The position numbers were made by a program, and so were the translations under genes. A DNA stretch of 64,000 nt. It comes from Solirubrobacterales bacterium (GTDB taxonomy: Bacteria > Actinomycetota > Thermoleophilia > Solirubrobacterales > Solirubrobacteraceae). Shown here in pieces: positions 50,728 through 58,880 of the stretch (position 1 is the stretch's first letter; each line of letters opens with the position of its first letter). Location of the stretch: NCBI GenBank assembly GCA_019240115.1, contig JAFAYV010000087.1, positions 1 to 64,000 of the forward strand. The letters are read 5' to 3'. The notes beneath the pieces were generated by a model, which was given only the letters and a program-made list of their open reading frames with translations, had not been told where the DNA came from and did no database searches.

Positions 50728-51623
50728 CGGGCCACCCTATCGATCGCCGGCAGGCCGCGGGCCCGGCGCGCCATGCCCTGCCAGGCGTCGCCCTGGGCCT
50801 CGAGCCGGTCGGCGGCGTCGGCGATCGTGAAGCGGTCCGGGCGCAGGCCGTCGTCGCAGAGCTCGTCCCACTCGATCGGCATCGCCACCGGCGCGCCGCG
50901 GCGCGGACGGACCCCGTAGGGCGCGACCGCGTGCTGGGCGTAGTTGATCCGGTTGACGTCGAGGTAGATGCGCCGGCCGCGCTCGTCGCGATGCCACTCG
51001 AGCGTCAGGTGGTCGGGGTCGGCGGCGACCATCGCCTCGGCGAGCGCCCGGGCGAAACGGTGGACGTCGCCGAATCCCGGCCCGCGGCGCACCGGGCAGA
51101 CGACGTGGACGCCGCGCGAGCCGGTGACCATCGCGAACGTCGCCAGGCCGGCGTCGCGCAGTCGCGCCCCGGCGTCGCGCGCCGCCGCGCGCACCTCGGC
51201 GAAGCCGACCCCGTCCGCGGGATCGAAGTCGACGATCAGCCGGTCGGGGGCGCGCGGGCGGTCGGCGCGCGACAGCCACACGTGGGGGGTGACGACGTTC
51301 TGACCGGCGAGGTAGACGAGCGTCGCGGCGTCGCGCGCCAGCACCTGGGTCAGGGTTCCGCCGCGCTTGGGCACGGTCGCCGTCGTGATCCAGTCCGGGA
51401 AGTAACGCGGGACCGACTTCAGGAAGAAGCCCTTCTCGTCGATGCCCGCGGGGAACGCCTGCAGCGCCAGCGGGCGGTCGCGCACGTGCGGGAGCATCGC
51501 CGAGGCGACGCGCTCGTAGTGGCGCGCGAGCTGGCGCTTGGTGATCGTCGGCCGGGCGAACAGCGCCTTATCGGGATGGCTGATCGGGACCCGGCGCCGT
51601 CCGACGGTCAGCGTCTCGGTCAT
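50724..51623 (-). CDS. LigD-type DNA polymerase/primase domain protein
   Basis: This 299-residue archaeo-eukaryotic primase-fold protein corresponds to the LigD polymerase domain used in non-homologous end joining. It starts VGRRRVPISHPDKALFARPTITKRQLARHYERVASAMLPH. It has catalytic LIVDFDP (metal-binding Asp pair), GSRGVHVVCPVRRG and YLDVNRINYAQHAVAPYGVRPRRGAPVAMPIEWDEL. Its start overlaps the ligase gene stop (ATGA). In Actinobacteria the LigD activities are often on separate genes, as here. It would fill gaps and add bases at broken ends with the ligase and Ku; Ku is not in the window. Confidence 0.92.
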   Translation of the reverse strand: MTETLTVGRRRVPISHPDKALFARPTITKRQLARHYERVASAMLPHVRDRPLALQAFPAGIDEKGFFLKSVPRYFPDWITTATVPKRGGTLTQVLARDAATLVYLAGQNVVTPHVWLSRADRPRAPDRLIVDFDPADGVGFAEVRAAARDAGARLRDAGLATFAMVTGSRGVHVVCPVRRGPGFGDVHRFARALAEAMVAADPDHLTLEWHRDERGRRIYLDVNRINYAQHAVAPYGVRPRRGAPVAMPIEWDELCDDGLRPDRFTIADAADRLEAQGDAWQGMARRARGLPAIDRVAR

Positions 51624-52618
51624 CGCTCGCGGACCACCTCGCGCGCCGCCTTGTCCTCGCGCAGGCCGAGGAAGCGCGGGTGACGCAGGCGCCCGGCGTT
51701 CGTCCACTCGGTGAAGGCCACCTCGGCGACGAGCGTCGGAGTCACCCAGGTGACGCCCGTCTCGCGGATCCGATCGCCAAACGGCGAGCCGTCGCGGCGC
51801 AGCGGCGACAGCCGGCGGCGCAGGTCGGCGAGCGTCTCGTGGGTGAAGCCGGTGCCGACCTTGCCGGCGTAGCGCAGCCGGCCGTCGCCGTCGTGATAGC
51901 CCAGCAGGAGCGCGCCGAGGTCGGAGCGGCTGCCCCGGGGGGCGGTGTAGCCGCCGATGACGAGCTCCTGGCCGGCCTCGCACTTGAACTTGAGCCAGTC
52001 GCGCGAGCGCGTGTCGCGGTAGGGGCTGTCGGCCCGCTTGGCGATCACGCCCTCCCATCCCTGGCGGCAGGCGTGCTCGAACAGCGCCTGTCCGTCGCGG
52101 TTGCGGTGCGTGGCGAAGCGCAGCGGCCCGCCGAACTGCAGCGCGTCGCGCAGCAGGCGCTTGCGGGCGCGGAGGGCCAGGGCCCGCACGTCGTCGCCGT
52201 CGAGCCACAGGATGTCGAACACGTAGTAGTAGACGCGCGTCGGATGGCGACCGCGCTGGGCCAGGCGCGCGAAGCTCGTGCGCCCCCCATCGAAGGCGAC
52301 GAGCTCGCCGTCGACGGCGAACCGGTGCCCGGACTGCGCGCGCAGCGCGTCGCGGATCTCGGGATAGCGCCCGGTGAGGTCGAGGTCGTTGCGCGAGAGC
52401 ATCCGCAGGTCCCCGTCGCCGTCGCCGCCGTCGTCGTCGCGGATCGCCAGGCAGCGGATACCGTCGAGCTTGCGCTCGTAGATCCAGCCCGGGTCGCTGA
52501 ACGTCTCGCGGCAGAGCACCGCCTTCATCAGGTGGGCGTGGTCGGGCGCGGGGGCCACGACGAGTCCTTCGCGCTCGTCGGTTGGGACGTCTGGCGGTTC
52601 GGCTCCGGGCTCGGTCAT
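51620..52618 (-). CDS. ATP-dependent DNA ligase, LigD/LigC-type
   Basis: Seals DNA breaks using ATP. The 332-residue ligase has the adenylation motif ERKLDGIRCLAI (Lys49 nucleophile, KLDG), HRFAVDGELVAFDG, YYYVFDILWLDG, EGVIAKRADSPY and SRDWLKFKCEAGQELVIGG. The OB-fold C-terminus holds LRYAGKVGTGFTHETL and VAFTEWTNAGRLRHPRFLGLR. Its start is ATG at 52618. The gene pairs with the polymerase domain gene by ATGA. Domains for the phosphoesterase activity of full LigD are absent. Confidence 0.93.
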   Translation of the reverse strand: MTEPGAEPPDVPTDEREGLVVAPAPDHAHLMKAVLCRETFSDPGWIYERKLDGIRCLAIRDDDGGDGDGDLRMLSRNDLDLTGRYPEIRDALRAQSGHRFAVDGELVAFDGGRTSFARLAQRGRHPTRVYYYVFDILWLDGDDVRALALRARKRLLRDALQFGGPLRFATHRNRDGQALFEHACRQGWEGVIAKRADSPYRDTRSRDWLKFKCEAGQELVIGGYTAPRGSRSDLGALLLGYHDGDGRLRYAGKVGTGFTHETLADLRRRLSPLRRDGSPFGDRIRETGVTWVTPTLVAEVAFTEWTNAGRLRHPRFLGLREDKAAREVVRER

Positions 52619-52749
52619 CGGCGCAGCGTAACCCCCGGCGCGAAACCCGTAGTAACTACGGATTCAGGTCGACCGCCCAGCTGCCGAAGGAGCACATAGC
52701 GGCCTGCGTTGTCGCTCTCGTTTTCAACCCTCGAGCCGGGAGGAGTGTC

Positions 52750-53424
52750 GTGTCAGCACTCAGAGAGGTCTCGCCGCTCCCGCCCGACACCGGTGCGGCG
52801 CAGCGAATCAAGGTCCTGATCGCCGACGACCACCCGCTGATCATCGCCGGTCTGCGCCGCACGATCGACGGCGTCGAGGACATGGAGGTGGTCGGCGAGG
52901 CGCGCACCAGCACCGAGCTCGTGCAGCTCATCGAGCGCCGCGCGCCCGATGTCGTGCTCATGGACCTCAACATGCCGGGCGCCCCCGGAGTGGAGGCGAT
53001 CGAGGGCATTCGCGAGCAGTGGCCGGACATCAAGATGGTGGTTCTTTCTGCCTGCGACGATCGTCGCACGATCGATGCCACGCTCCTGGCGGGGGCCAGC
53101 GCCTACGTGCTCAAGAGCGCCCACACCGTGGACATCGCCTCGGTCATCCGTCAGGCCTCCAGCGGCGCCGTGTTCCACGCGCCCGCGGGCGTGCCTGCGG
53201 CGCAGGACAGTTCACCCTCTGCCGCCTCCTCGCCCGGTCTGACCGAGCGCGAGCGCGCCATCCTGACCGCCGTCGCATCGGGAATGACCACCGCTGCGAT
53301 CAGTCAGGACCTGTGGATCTCCGAGCACACGATCAAGTTCCACCTGACCAACATCTATCGCAAGCTCGGCGTGGCCAACCGCGCCGGTGCGGTGCGCTAC
53401 GCGCTGGAGCACGGGATCGCCTGA
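52750..53424 (+). CDS. NarL/FixJ-family response regulator
   Basis: The 224-residue protein begins with GTG after GGAGGAG. The receiver domain (residues about 20-135) has IADDHPL acidic pair, phospho-acceptor Asp72 in DVVLMDLNMPG and the lysine in YVLKSA. The LuxR-type HTH (residues about 160-222) has LTERERAILTAVASGMTTAAISQDLWISEHTIKFHLTNIYRKLGVANRAGAVRYAL. It is convergent with a histidine kinase of the NarX/DegS type, so they likely make a two-component system despite opposite orientation. Possible targets are the Tad pilus genes that follow (inference). Confidence 0.93.
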   Translation: MSALREVSPLPPDTGAAQRIKVLIADDHPLIIAGLRRTIDGVEDMEVVGEARTSTELVQLIERRAPDVVLMDLNMPGAPGVEAIEGIREQWPDIKMVVLSACDDRRTIDATLLAGASAYVLKSAHTVDIASVIRQASSGAVFHAPAGVPAAQDSSPSAASSPGLTERERAILTAVASGMTTAAISQDLWISEHTIKFHLTNIYRKLGVANRAGAVRYALEHGIA

Positions 53425-53441
53425 GCGTCCCCCAGCGCCCC

Positions 53442-54809
53442 TCACGCCTGCCACGGCGGGAGCTTGGCCGAGATCACGGTCGGACCACCGGGTCGTGAAT
53501 CGATTCTCGTGCTACCGCCGAGCATCCGCACGCGCTCGTGCATGCCCACGAGGCCGAGCCGACCGGCTCGCGCCGAGCGCACGAGCGTCGGCTGCGGCTC
53601 GAAGCCGCGGCCGTCGTCGGTGATCTCGACCGACGCTCCGTCGACGCCGGCCGCGATGGCGATCGTCACGTTGCGGGCATCGGCGTGCTCGCGGATGTTG
53701 GCCAGAGCTTCGCGAATCAGCGATAGCAGGGCGATCTGCTGCGAGTCGGTCATGCCATCGGTGGAGCCGCGCAGCTCGACACGTGGCGCCACGCCCGTGC
53801 GTTGCGCAAACGCGTCGGTGAGCTCACGCAGCGGCTCGGCGATGGACCCGGAGCTCAGGAACGGCGACTCCACCGACGTGACCAGTCGACGCAGATCGCC
53901 ATCGAGCGCCACCATCTGCGCTTCCAGATCGTCCAAGCGGCCGAGCGCCCGGCCCTGGTCGGGATTGCCGGCGATCATCGGGCGCAGCTGGTCGCGAAAC
54001 AGGCGAAGGTCCTGGGCCAGCAGGTGAATGTCCTGCTGAGGCCCATCGTGCAAGTCGAAGCGCAGCCGGTGCAAGCGGCGCTCCACGGAGCTGATCAGGG
54101 GCCCCGTGACCGATGCTTCGGTCACCGGCGCCTGGCGTTCCAGTAGTGCCGACAGAATCGGGGCTGCTCCGGCGAGCAGGGGGGCGAGCAGCGTGTTCGA
54201 GGTCTCGTGGCCGAGGCCGATGAGGGCCACCGGACGCGCGCCCAGCGGCTCGAGCCGCAGCGCAGCCATCGAGCCGGACCCCGCTGCGGATCCGCCTCCC
54301 GCCAGCAGACGCTGCGCCACCGTGCGAGCCGGTGTGCTGGGTCCGCCCGCAGTCGCGACCAGCTGCGGCGTGTCGCTCTCTTCGGGGGGGATCCGCCACA
54401 GCGACACGCTCCGCCCTCCTGCGAAGACGAGCGCGAGCGATAGGGCGACCTCGATCCCGACCTCGGTCGACAGCTCGAGCAGGTGTCCGGTGCGCAGGAC
54501 CTCCCGTCCGAGCGCCACCCGAGGCAAGCGCAGCTCGCTCTCCAGCCGGCCGATCAGGCGCTCGGTCCGGTCGCGGCGGGCGGCGACGTCGACCGCCACC
54601 GAGGCCAGAAGCTCGGCGGTGAACGCGAGGGCGACCAGGCCGAGCGGCCGCTCAGCAGCACCGTACAGGGCATACAGGGACCGGGCGGCTTCGGCGGCCG
54701 TCGAGCGCACGTCCGCGGAGACGCCAGCGCCGAGGCCCGCGGCGTCGACCAGGGCTCCGGCGTGGGTCAGGGCGCCATCGAGCGTGCGAAGCTCAGGGGC
54801 GGTTGGCAC
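53442..54809 (-). CDS. Cytoplasmic GAF-like histidine kinase, HisKA_3 type
   Basis: About 455 residues from GTG 54809. An Ala-rich N-terminal region of about 100 residues is followed by a GAF-like domain (LGREVLRTGHLLELSTEVGIEVALSLALVF). The HisKA_3 dimerisation/phosphoacceptor helix RLRFDLHDGPQQDIHLLAQDL carries His254. The HATPase domain has LSLIREALANIREHADARNVTI and DDGRGFEP, and ends LGLVGMHERVRMLGG. No membrane helix is clear, so it is probably cytoplasmic. An in-frame ATG at 54914 lies in sequence overlapping the next gene. It pairs with the convergent NarL-type regulator. Confidence 0.88.
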   Translation of the reverse strand: MPTAPELRTLDGALTHAGALVDAAGLGAGVSADVRSTAAEAARSLYALYGAAERPLGLVALAFTAELLASVAVDVAARRDRTERLIGRLESELRLPRVALGREVLRTGHLLELSTEVGIEVALSLALVFAGGRSVSLWRIPPEESDTPQLVATAGGPSTPARTVAQRLLAGGGSAAGSGSMAALRLEPLGARPVALIGLGHETSNTLLAPLLAGAAPILSALLERQAPVTEASVTGPLISSVERRLHRLRFDLHDGPQQDIHLLAQDLRLFRDQLRPMIAGNPDQGRALGRLDDLEAQMVALDGDLRRLVTSVESPFLSSGSIAEPLRELTDAFAQRTGVAPRVELRGSTDGMTDSQQIALLSLIREALANIREHADARNVTIAIAAGVDGASVEITDDGRGFEPQPTLVRSARAGRLGLVGMHERVRMLGGSTRIDSRPGGPTVISAKLPPWQA

Positions 54810-54873
54810 ATGCGCATTGTGGCCGAGGTGCGGGCCGACGTGCGCGGCTCGCGGCTGACGCCGCCGGAGGCGG

Positions 54874-55452
54874 CTAACGGGCTGCCGGCACGCGGCGCGG
54901 CTGGCCGGCGGCACGATCCACCGCGGCCATGAGGCTCGTGAACGAGCCCCACTTGGCGATGACGGGCAGCGCGCTCAGGCCCTCCGCGGCGTCGTCGCTC
55001 ACGGCGACGATGCCCACGGCGGGGTGCCGCGCCCGCAGGCGCGCCACCTCCCGCGCGGCGAGGCTGAGCGATGCGCTGGCGTCGATCACGACGACGTCGA
55101 CCTCCCCGGCGGCCGACTCGTCGACGCGGATTCCGGCGCGCGAGACGCTCACCGCGTGTCCCCGCTGAGACAGCAGGGCCGAGGCGAGGGCGCGAAATCG
55201 ACGGTCGGAGGCGATCAGCAGCACGCGCGCCGGGCCCGGGCTCATCCCGTCAGGGTTCGCGGCCTCGCGCTCGCCGCACGGGTGGGCGGGCAGCAGTGCA
55301 GACGTCTCGGGGAGCGTCGGGCGCGGACTGCCCACCCTGCTCTCGGACGCCGGCGCTGGTCTGCCCACGGGCGCGTCTCCATCGGCGGTGGCGAGGATGC
55401 TCAAGCGGCGACGGAGCCGGACCCGCAGCGAAGCCGACGCCATGTCTCTCAT
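54874..55452 (-). CDS. Orphan receiver-like protein
   Basis: The 192-residue protein has a basic N-terminal segment (MASASLRVRLRRRLSIL), a Pro/Ala linker and a receiver-like domain from about residue 75: ARVLLIASDRRFRALASALLSQRGHAVSV, VDVVVIDASASLSLAAREVARLRARHPAVGIVAVSDDA. The acidic pocket is reduced (SD for the usual DD), but the Asp of VVVIDASAS occupies the phospho-acceptor site. It lacks an output domain, like the pseudoreceiver domains of TadZ/CpaE-like proteins. It is divergent from the flp pilin gene, suggesting a role in pilus control or localisation (inference). ATG at 55452 or 55443. Confidence 0.6.
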   Translation of the reverse strand: MRDMASASLRVRLRRRLSILATADGDAPVGRPAPASESRVGSPRPTLPETSALLPAHPCGEREAANPDGMSPGPARVLLIASDRRFRALASALLSQRGHAVSVSRAGIRVDESAAGEVDVVVIDASASLSLAAREVARLRARHPAVGIVAVSDDAAEGLSALPVIAKWGSFTSLMAAVDRAAGQPRRVPAAR

Positions 55453-55726
55453 GCGGGTTATGTCGCCGTACGGCGTTTCTGAGCCGATCCCACCAAGGTA
55501 TAGGTCGCACTGCGCGTTCTTCTCGACCGGTCGCCGGCTGGCCAAAGGTCTAGGGGCGACTAGCCGTTTTTCCGTCTACAGGGAGGCGCTCGGCGTTCCG
55601 ATGCTGCTGGCATGGCGGGCAAGGATCCCAACAGCACCGACTGCAAGTCACTCCGGGCGGCCGTCGCTCGCCAGCTATCTGCAACCCGGTCATCCGGAAC
55701 GACAAAACGAGAGGAGGTGAACAGTC
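55453..55726. promoter_or_regulatory. Leader/promoter region of the Tad pilus genes
   Basis: This 274-bp divergent region separates the receiver-like gene and the flp pilin gene. It contains AT-rich stretches (AAGGTATAGGTCG near 55496; AGCCGTTTTTCCGTCTAC near 55562). A strong ribosome-binding site GAGGAGGTG at about 55709-55717 lies before the TTG start at 55727. I could not assign a riboswitch: motifs of GEMM c-di-GMP sensors are only partly suggested. Confidence 0.4.
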
Positions 55727-55909
55727 TTGTTTAACAGCCTCTACTACGTGGTCGGCATGATGCTGGCCCGGATGCGCCGCGAGGAGGGCCAGACGATGGC
55801 CGAATACGGCATCCTGCTGGGCGTCATCGCGCTTGTCGTGGTGGTGGTCGCCGTGACCCTCGGTGGCAGCATCTCGAGCCTCTTCAGCAACACCAGCGGA
55901 CACCTCTAG
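55727..55909 (+). CDS. flp: Flp-family type IVb pilin
   Basis: Major pilin subunit of a Tad pilus: 60 residues. A 21-residue leader ends in EEG, cleaved before QTMAEYGILLGVIALVVVVVAVTLGGSI. Glu at mature position 5 and Tyr at 6 are the hallmark of Flp pilins, and the hydrophobic helix follows. Initiation is at TTG 55727, the first codon in frame after a strong SD; no ATG/GTG exists in frame. A GC-rich hairpin follows (55930-55976), which may allow high pilin expression relative to downstream genes. The prepilin peptidase is not in the window. Confidence 0.92.
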   Translation: MFNSLYYVVGMMLARMRREEGQTMAEYGILLGVIALVVVVVAVTLGGSISSLFSNTSGHL

Positions 55910-55929
55910 ACGATCGGACCCTCCGGACG

Positions 55930-55976
55930 AGCGCCCGCCCACGGTGACCGCATGCAGCGGCCCCCGGGCGGGCGCT
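55930..55976 (+). terminator. GC-rich hairpin after pilin gene
   Basis: AGCGCCCGCCC (55930-55940) and GGGCGGGCGCT (55966-55976) form a perfect 11-bp stem with a 25-nt loop, 20 bp after the flp stop. There is no T-tract, but its position suggests partial termination or mRNA 3' protection. The remainder of 55910-56296 shows no gene with support. Confidence 0.65.
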
Positions 55977-56296
55977 TCACTTCGTGCGACTGACCCGCAG
56001 GACCCCCGTCGCCGAGACCGGATATGAGGTTCGCACCTCTTCAACGACGCCGCGCACCTCGTCAGCGACGCCGGCGCCCACCTGTGACCCACGACGAGGC
56101 GGGCCAACGCCCGCCCAGGCTTCGTGCCGACGGGCCGGACGTGCCTTCGCGCTGCAAGCCGCGATCCGAGGCACAGTCCCGGGGCGACTTCACCTAGACC
56201 TTCGGGCAGGGCCAACTAGAGCTTTTCTCGGTGCGCGGGCACCGAGGGTGGATCGATACGAGGTAGCAGGATCCCCGACGCACAGCGCCCCGGAAC

Positions 56297-56839
56297 ATGC
56301 GGACATGCAAGCCACGACACATCTTCGTCTTCGACCGCTCGCGACTGCGCGAGGAGCGCGGCCAGGCCTTGGTCGAGTTCGCGGTCGTCCTGCCGGTGCT
56401 GGTGATCATCATCCTCGGCATCCTCTACCTGGGGCGGTACGAGGACTACTCCAACCAGATGACCCAGCTGGCCGAGCAGGGTGCTCGCTACGCCGCGGTC
56501 GACCAGTACCCATCGACGTCGACGAATCTGCAGGCCTGGATCGAGTCGGCCGCGCAGGGGGAACTGAACGCAAACTCCGGGAGCAAAGATGTCAGCGCAT
56601 TACAGGCGTACGTCTACTGCGTGCCGAGTGCATCTCAATGTCAGCAGGCCAGTCAGGTGCGCGTCTGCCTGGTCTCGACCATGCAGCTGTGGTTCCTGAG
56701 CATCGGCAGGATGACGGTGACAACGCCGGCCACCATGCGCGTCGAAGCCACCCAGCAGACGTCGCCATCCGGCGGCACCGGATGGTCCACCACCAACAAC
56801 TCGAACAGCACCGTCCCGTCCAGCTGCCCGACGACCTGA
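56297..56839 (+). CDS. tadE: TadE-like pseudopilin
   Basis: The 180-residue protein has an Arg-rich leader (residues about 1-22) and the TadE pseudopilin start GQALVEFAVVLPVLVIIILGILYLG, with Glu at position +5 after the predicted G/Q cleavage. The extracytoplasmic part is beta-rich and includes AEQGARYAAVDQYPS, two cysteines (VYCVPSASQC, VRVCL) and a Ser/Thr/Gly-rich tail. TadE-like minor pilins are needed for assembly of Flp pili. It is preceded by 387 bp of non-coding DNA with the hairpin, then by the flp gene; the next gene follows 17 bp later. Confidence 0.88.
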   Translation: MRTCKPRHIFVFDRSRLREERGQALVEFAVVLPVLVIIILGILYLGRYEDYSNQMTQLAEQGARYAAVDQYPSTSTNLQAWIESAAQGELNANSGSKDVSALQAYVYCVPSASQCQQASQVRVCLVSTMQLWFLSIGRMTVTTPATMRVEATQQTSPSGGTGWSTTNNSNSTVPSSCPTT

Positions 56840-56855
56840 TTGGAGGCGACCTGTC

Positions 56856-57566
56856 ATGAAGCTTTTCGAGAACGGACTGACGGCGCCCAGCCTGGGCGGC
56901 CTGCTGACCACCCGCCGGGGCTCGGCGATCCTCGCCGTGCTCTGCGCGGTCTGCGCCGGCGGCATCCTGCTGTTCGCGATGAGCCGGTACCGGGCCAGCG
57001 TGCAGCAGCCGACGCCCCAGGCCACCGTCCTCGTCGCGATGCGCGAGATACCCAAGGGAACCCCTGGCAACCGCATCGCCCAGCTGAACCTCTACCGGTC
57101 GACGCCCGTCGTCGCGGCCCAGCTGTCGGCGGGGGCGATCAGCGACGCCGGTCAGCTCGCGGGCGCCACCGCCTCGACGAACATCGTGCCCGGGCAGCAG
57201 CTGACATCGGCCGACTTCTCGGCGCAGAGTGGGGTCGACACGACCCTCGCTCCCGATCAGCGCGCCGTCGAGGTGACGATCAGCGAGTCCCCGGGAGCCA
57301 CCGATGTCACCGAGGCCGGGGACCACGTCGACATCTATCGAGCCGCCGGCAGCGGGAACGCGAGGTCCGGACAAGCGCCGATCGCCACGGACGTGAAGGT
57401 CATCAAGCCGGCGAGCCCGACGCCGGTCAGAGTCGGCAACCGCGTCGTGACCGGGAGCTCGATGGTGCTGGCGCTCGGCACCGGTCAGGTGGGCCCGGTG
57501 ATCGAGAACGCGAACGGGCTCTACCTCGCCCTGCGCCCATCCGAGACCGACCCTGCGACCGGCTGA
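56856..57566 (+). CDS. cpaB: CpaB/RcpC-like pilus assembly protein (SAF domain)
   Basis: The 236-residue protein has a membrane helix at about residues 24-43 (SAILAVLCAVCAGGILLFAM). An SAF domain follows (TVLVAMREIPKGTPGNRIAQLNLYRSTPVVAAQLSAGAI ... GQQLTSADFS). The C-terminal domain of CpaB (VEVTISESPGATDVTEAGDHVDIYRA) follows. CpaB proteins occupy the envelope channel region of Tad systems. Length is shorter than in Gram-negatives, typical for Actinobacteria, which lack the secretin. ATG at 56856 is supported by GGAGG about 10 bases upstream. Confidence 0.88.
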   Translation: MKLFENGLTAPSLGGLLTTRRGSAILAVLCAVCAGGILLFAMSRYRASVQQPTPQATVLVAMREIPKGTPGNRIAQLNLYRSTPVVAAQLSAGAISDAGQLAGATASTNIVPGQQLTSADFSAQSGVDTTLAPDQRAVEVTISESPGATDVTEAGDHVDIYRAAGSGNARSGQAPIATDVKVIKPASPTPVRVGNRVVTGSSMVLALGTGQVGPVIENANGLYLALRPSETDPATG

Positions 57567-57611
57567 GCCGGGCCGCCGACCCATCCCCGACCCAGGAACT
57601 GGAACGACATT

Positions 57612-58880
57612 ATGAGCTCGCAAGTCAGTGTGCTGATTGCCGTCGACCACGAGGTCGATCGCGGACTGATCGAGACGCTCGTCGCCCGCGGCCCCAACCT
57701 CGCCGTGCTCGACTATCTCGAGCTCGACGGACCGGCGTCGAGCGGGATGGGCAATGGCGACGCGATGATCATCGCCGTCGCCGACTACACCGGGAACGCC
57801 CGCGAGTTCGTGGGCAAGGCGCATCGTCAGCACCCGCAGCGGCCGATCGTGCTGCTGTGTCCCTCGGGCACGAGCGGCCCGGTGGGCGATGTGTTCGCCA
57901 GCGGGATCGATGACATCGTGTCGCTGCCCACGTCGCCCGACGCAGCCACCGACGACGAAGTCTCGCGCGAGCTCGCCTTCACGGTCGAGAAGGCGATCAT
58001 CCGCAAGCGGGGCACGAGCACCACGGTCGCGGGAGATCACACGCGCAACGTCATCTGCGTGCTGGGGCTGAAGGGCGGAAGCGGCAAGACCCTGACCTCG
58101 GTCAACCTGGGCGTGGCTCTGGCGCAGGCCGGTCACAGCGTCGCCGTGATGGACCTCGATCTCCAGTTCGGGGACCTCGCGCTGGCGATGGGCGTCCCCC
58201 CGATGCGCACGATCTACGACCTGGTGCGCGCCGGCGGTTCGTTGGATGCCGAGAAGCTCAACGACTTCCTCATGATTCATGAGTCGGGAGCGCGAGCGCT
58301 CGTGGCCCCGGTCCGCCCCGACCAGGCGGCGATGATCACGGTCCCGTTCCTGCAGGACGTCCAGCGATTGCTGGGCGAGATGTTCGAGTTCGTCGTCCTC
58401 GATACGCCTCCGAGCTTCGGTCCCGAGGTGATCAACGCCGTCGACTCCTCGGATCACGTGCTGGTGGTGGCGATGCGCGACACGCTCTCGCTGAAGAACA
58501 CCAAGCTCGGGCTCGAGACCCTGGAGCGGATGGACTACGACCGCAGCCGCGTCAAGGTGCTCTTCAATCGCGCGAACACGAATGTCGGCATCGACCGCGA
58601 GGACGTCCTGGCGATCCTCGGCCGCGACGTCGACATCCTCGTGCCGAGTCATCGCGACATCGCGCGTTCGGTCAACCAGGGCGAGCCGATCGTCGGGCAG
58701 GGACAGACCGAGGCCGCCCGCGCGTTTCGCGAGCTCGCCCAGCTGTACGTCGCCACGGCGCGCCCCGAGGGTGAGGCGCACGACGCTCAGGTGGTCGACA
58801 TCGCCGCTCAGCGCCTGCCACTGGTGGAGGAGCCGGCACCGGCGCGGCAGTCGATCTTCCGGCGCCGGAGGAGTGCCTGA
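57612..58880 (+). CDS. tadZ: TadZ/CpaE-like ATPase
   Basis: The 422-residue protein has an N-terminal receiver-like domain (residues 1-120: VSVLIAVDHEVDRGLIETLVARGPNLAVLDY) and a MinD/ParA ATPase domain. The deviant Walker A is KGGSGKTLTSVNLGVALAQ (Lys154 start), Walker B-like VAVMDLDLQFGDLALAMG, and FVVLDTPPSFGPEVINAVDSSDHV. TadZ positions the secretion apparatus at the cell pole or membrane. The end overlaps tadA by one base (TGATG). Typical Tad gene order cpaB-tadZ-tadA is kept. Confidence 0.92.
   Translation: MSSQVSVLIAVDHEVDRGLIETLVARGPNLAVLDYLELDGPASSGMGNGDAMIIAVADYTGNAREFVGKAHRQHPQRPIVLLCPSGTSGPVGDVFASGIDDIVSLPTSPDAATDDEVSRELAFTVEKAIIRKRGTSTTVAGDHTRNVICVLGLKGGSGKTLTSVNLGVALAQAGHSVAVMDLDLQFGDLALAMGVPPMRTIYDLVRAGGSLDAEKLNDFLMIHESGARALVAPVRPDQAAMITVPFLQDVQRLLGEMFEFVVLDTPPSFGPEVINAVDSSDHVLVVAMRDTLSLKNTKLGLETLERMDYDRSRVKVLFNRANTNVGIDREDVLAILGRDVDILVPSHRDIARSVNQGEPIVGQGQTEAARAFRELAQLYVATARPEGEAHDAQVVDIAAQRLPLVEEPAPARQSIFRRRRSA

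Noticed and set aside
55453-55726. c-di-GMP (GEMM-I) riboswitch before the pilin gene
   Set aside because: GGCCAAAGGTCTAGG and CTAGCCG are suggestive, but the conserved 5' half and GACGCAAAGCC core are not found on either strand.
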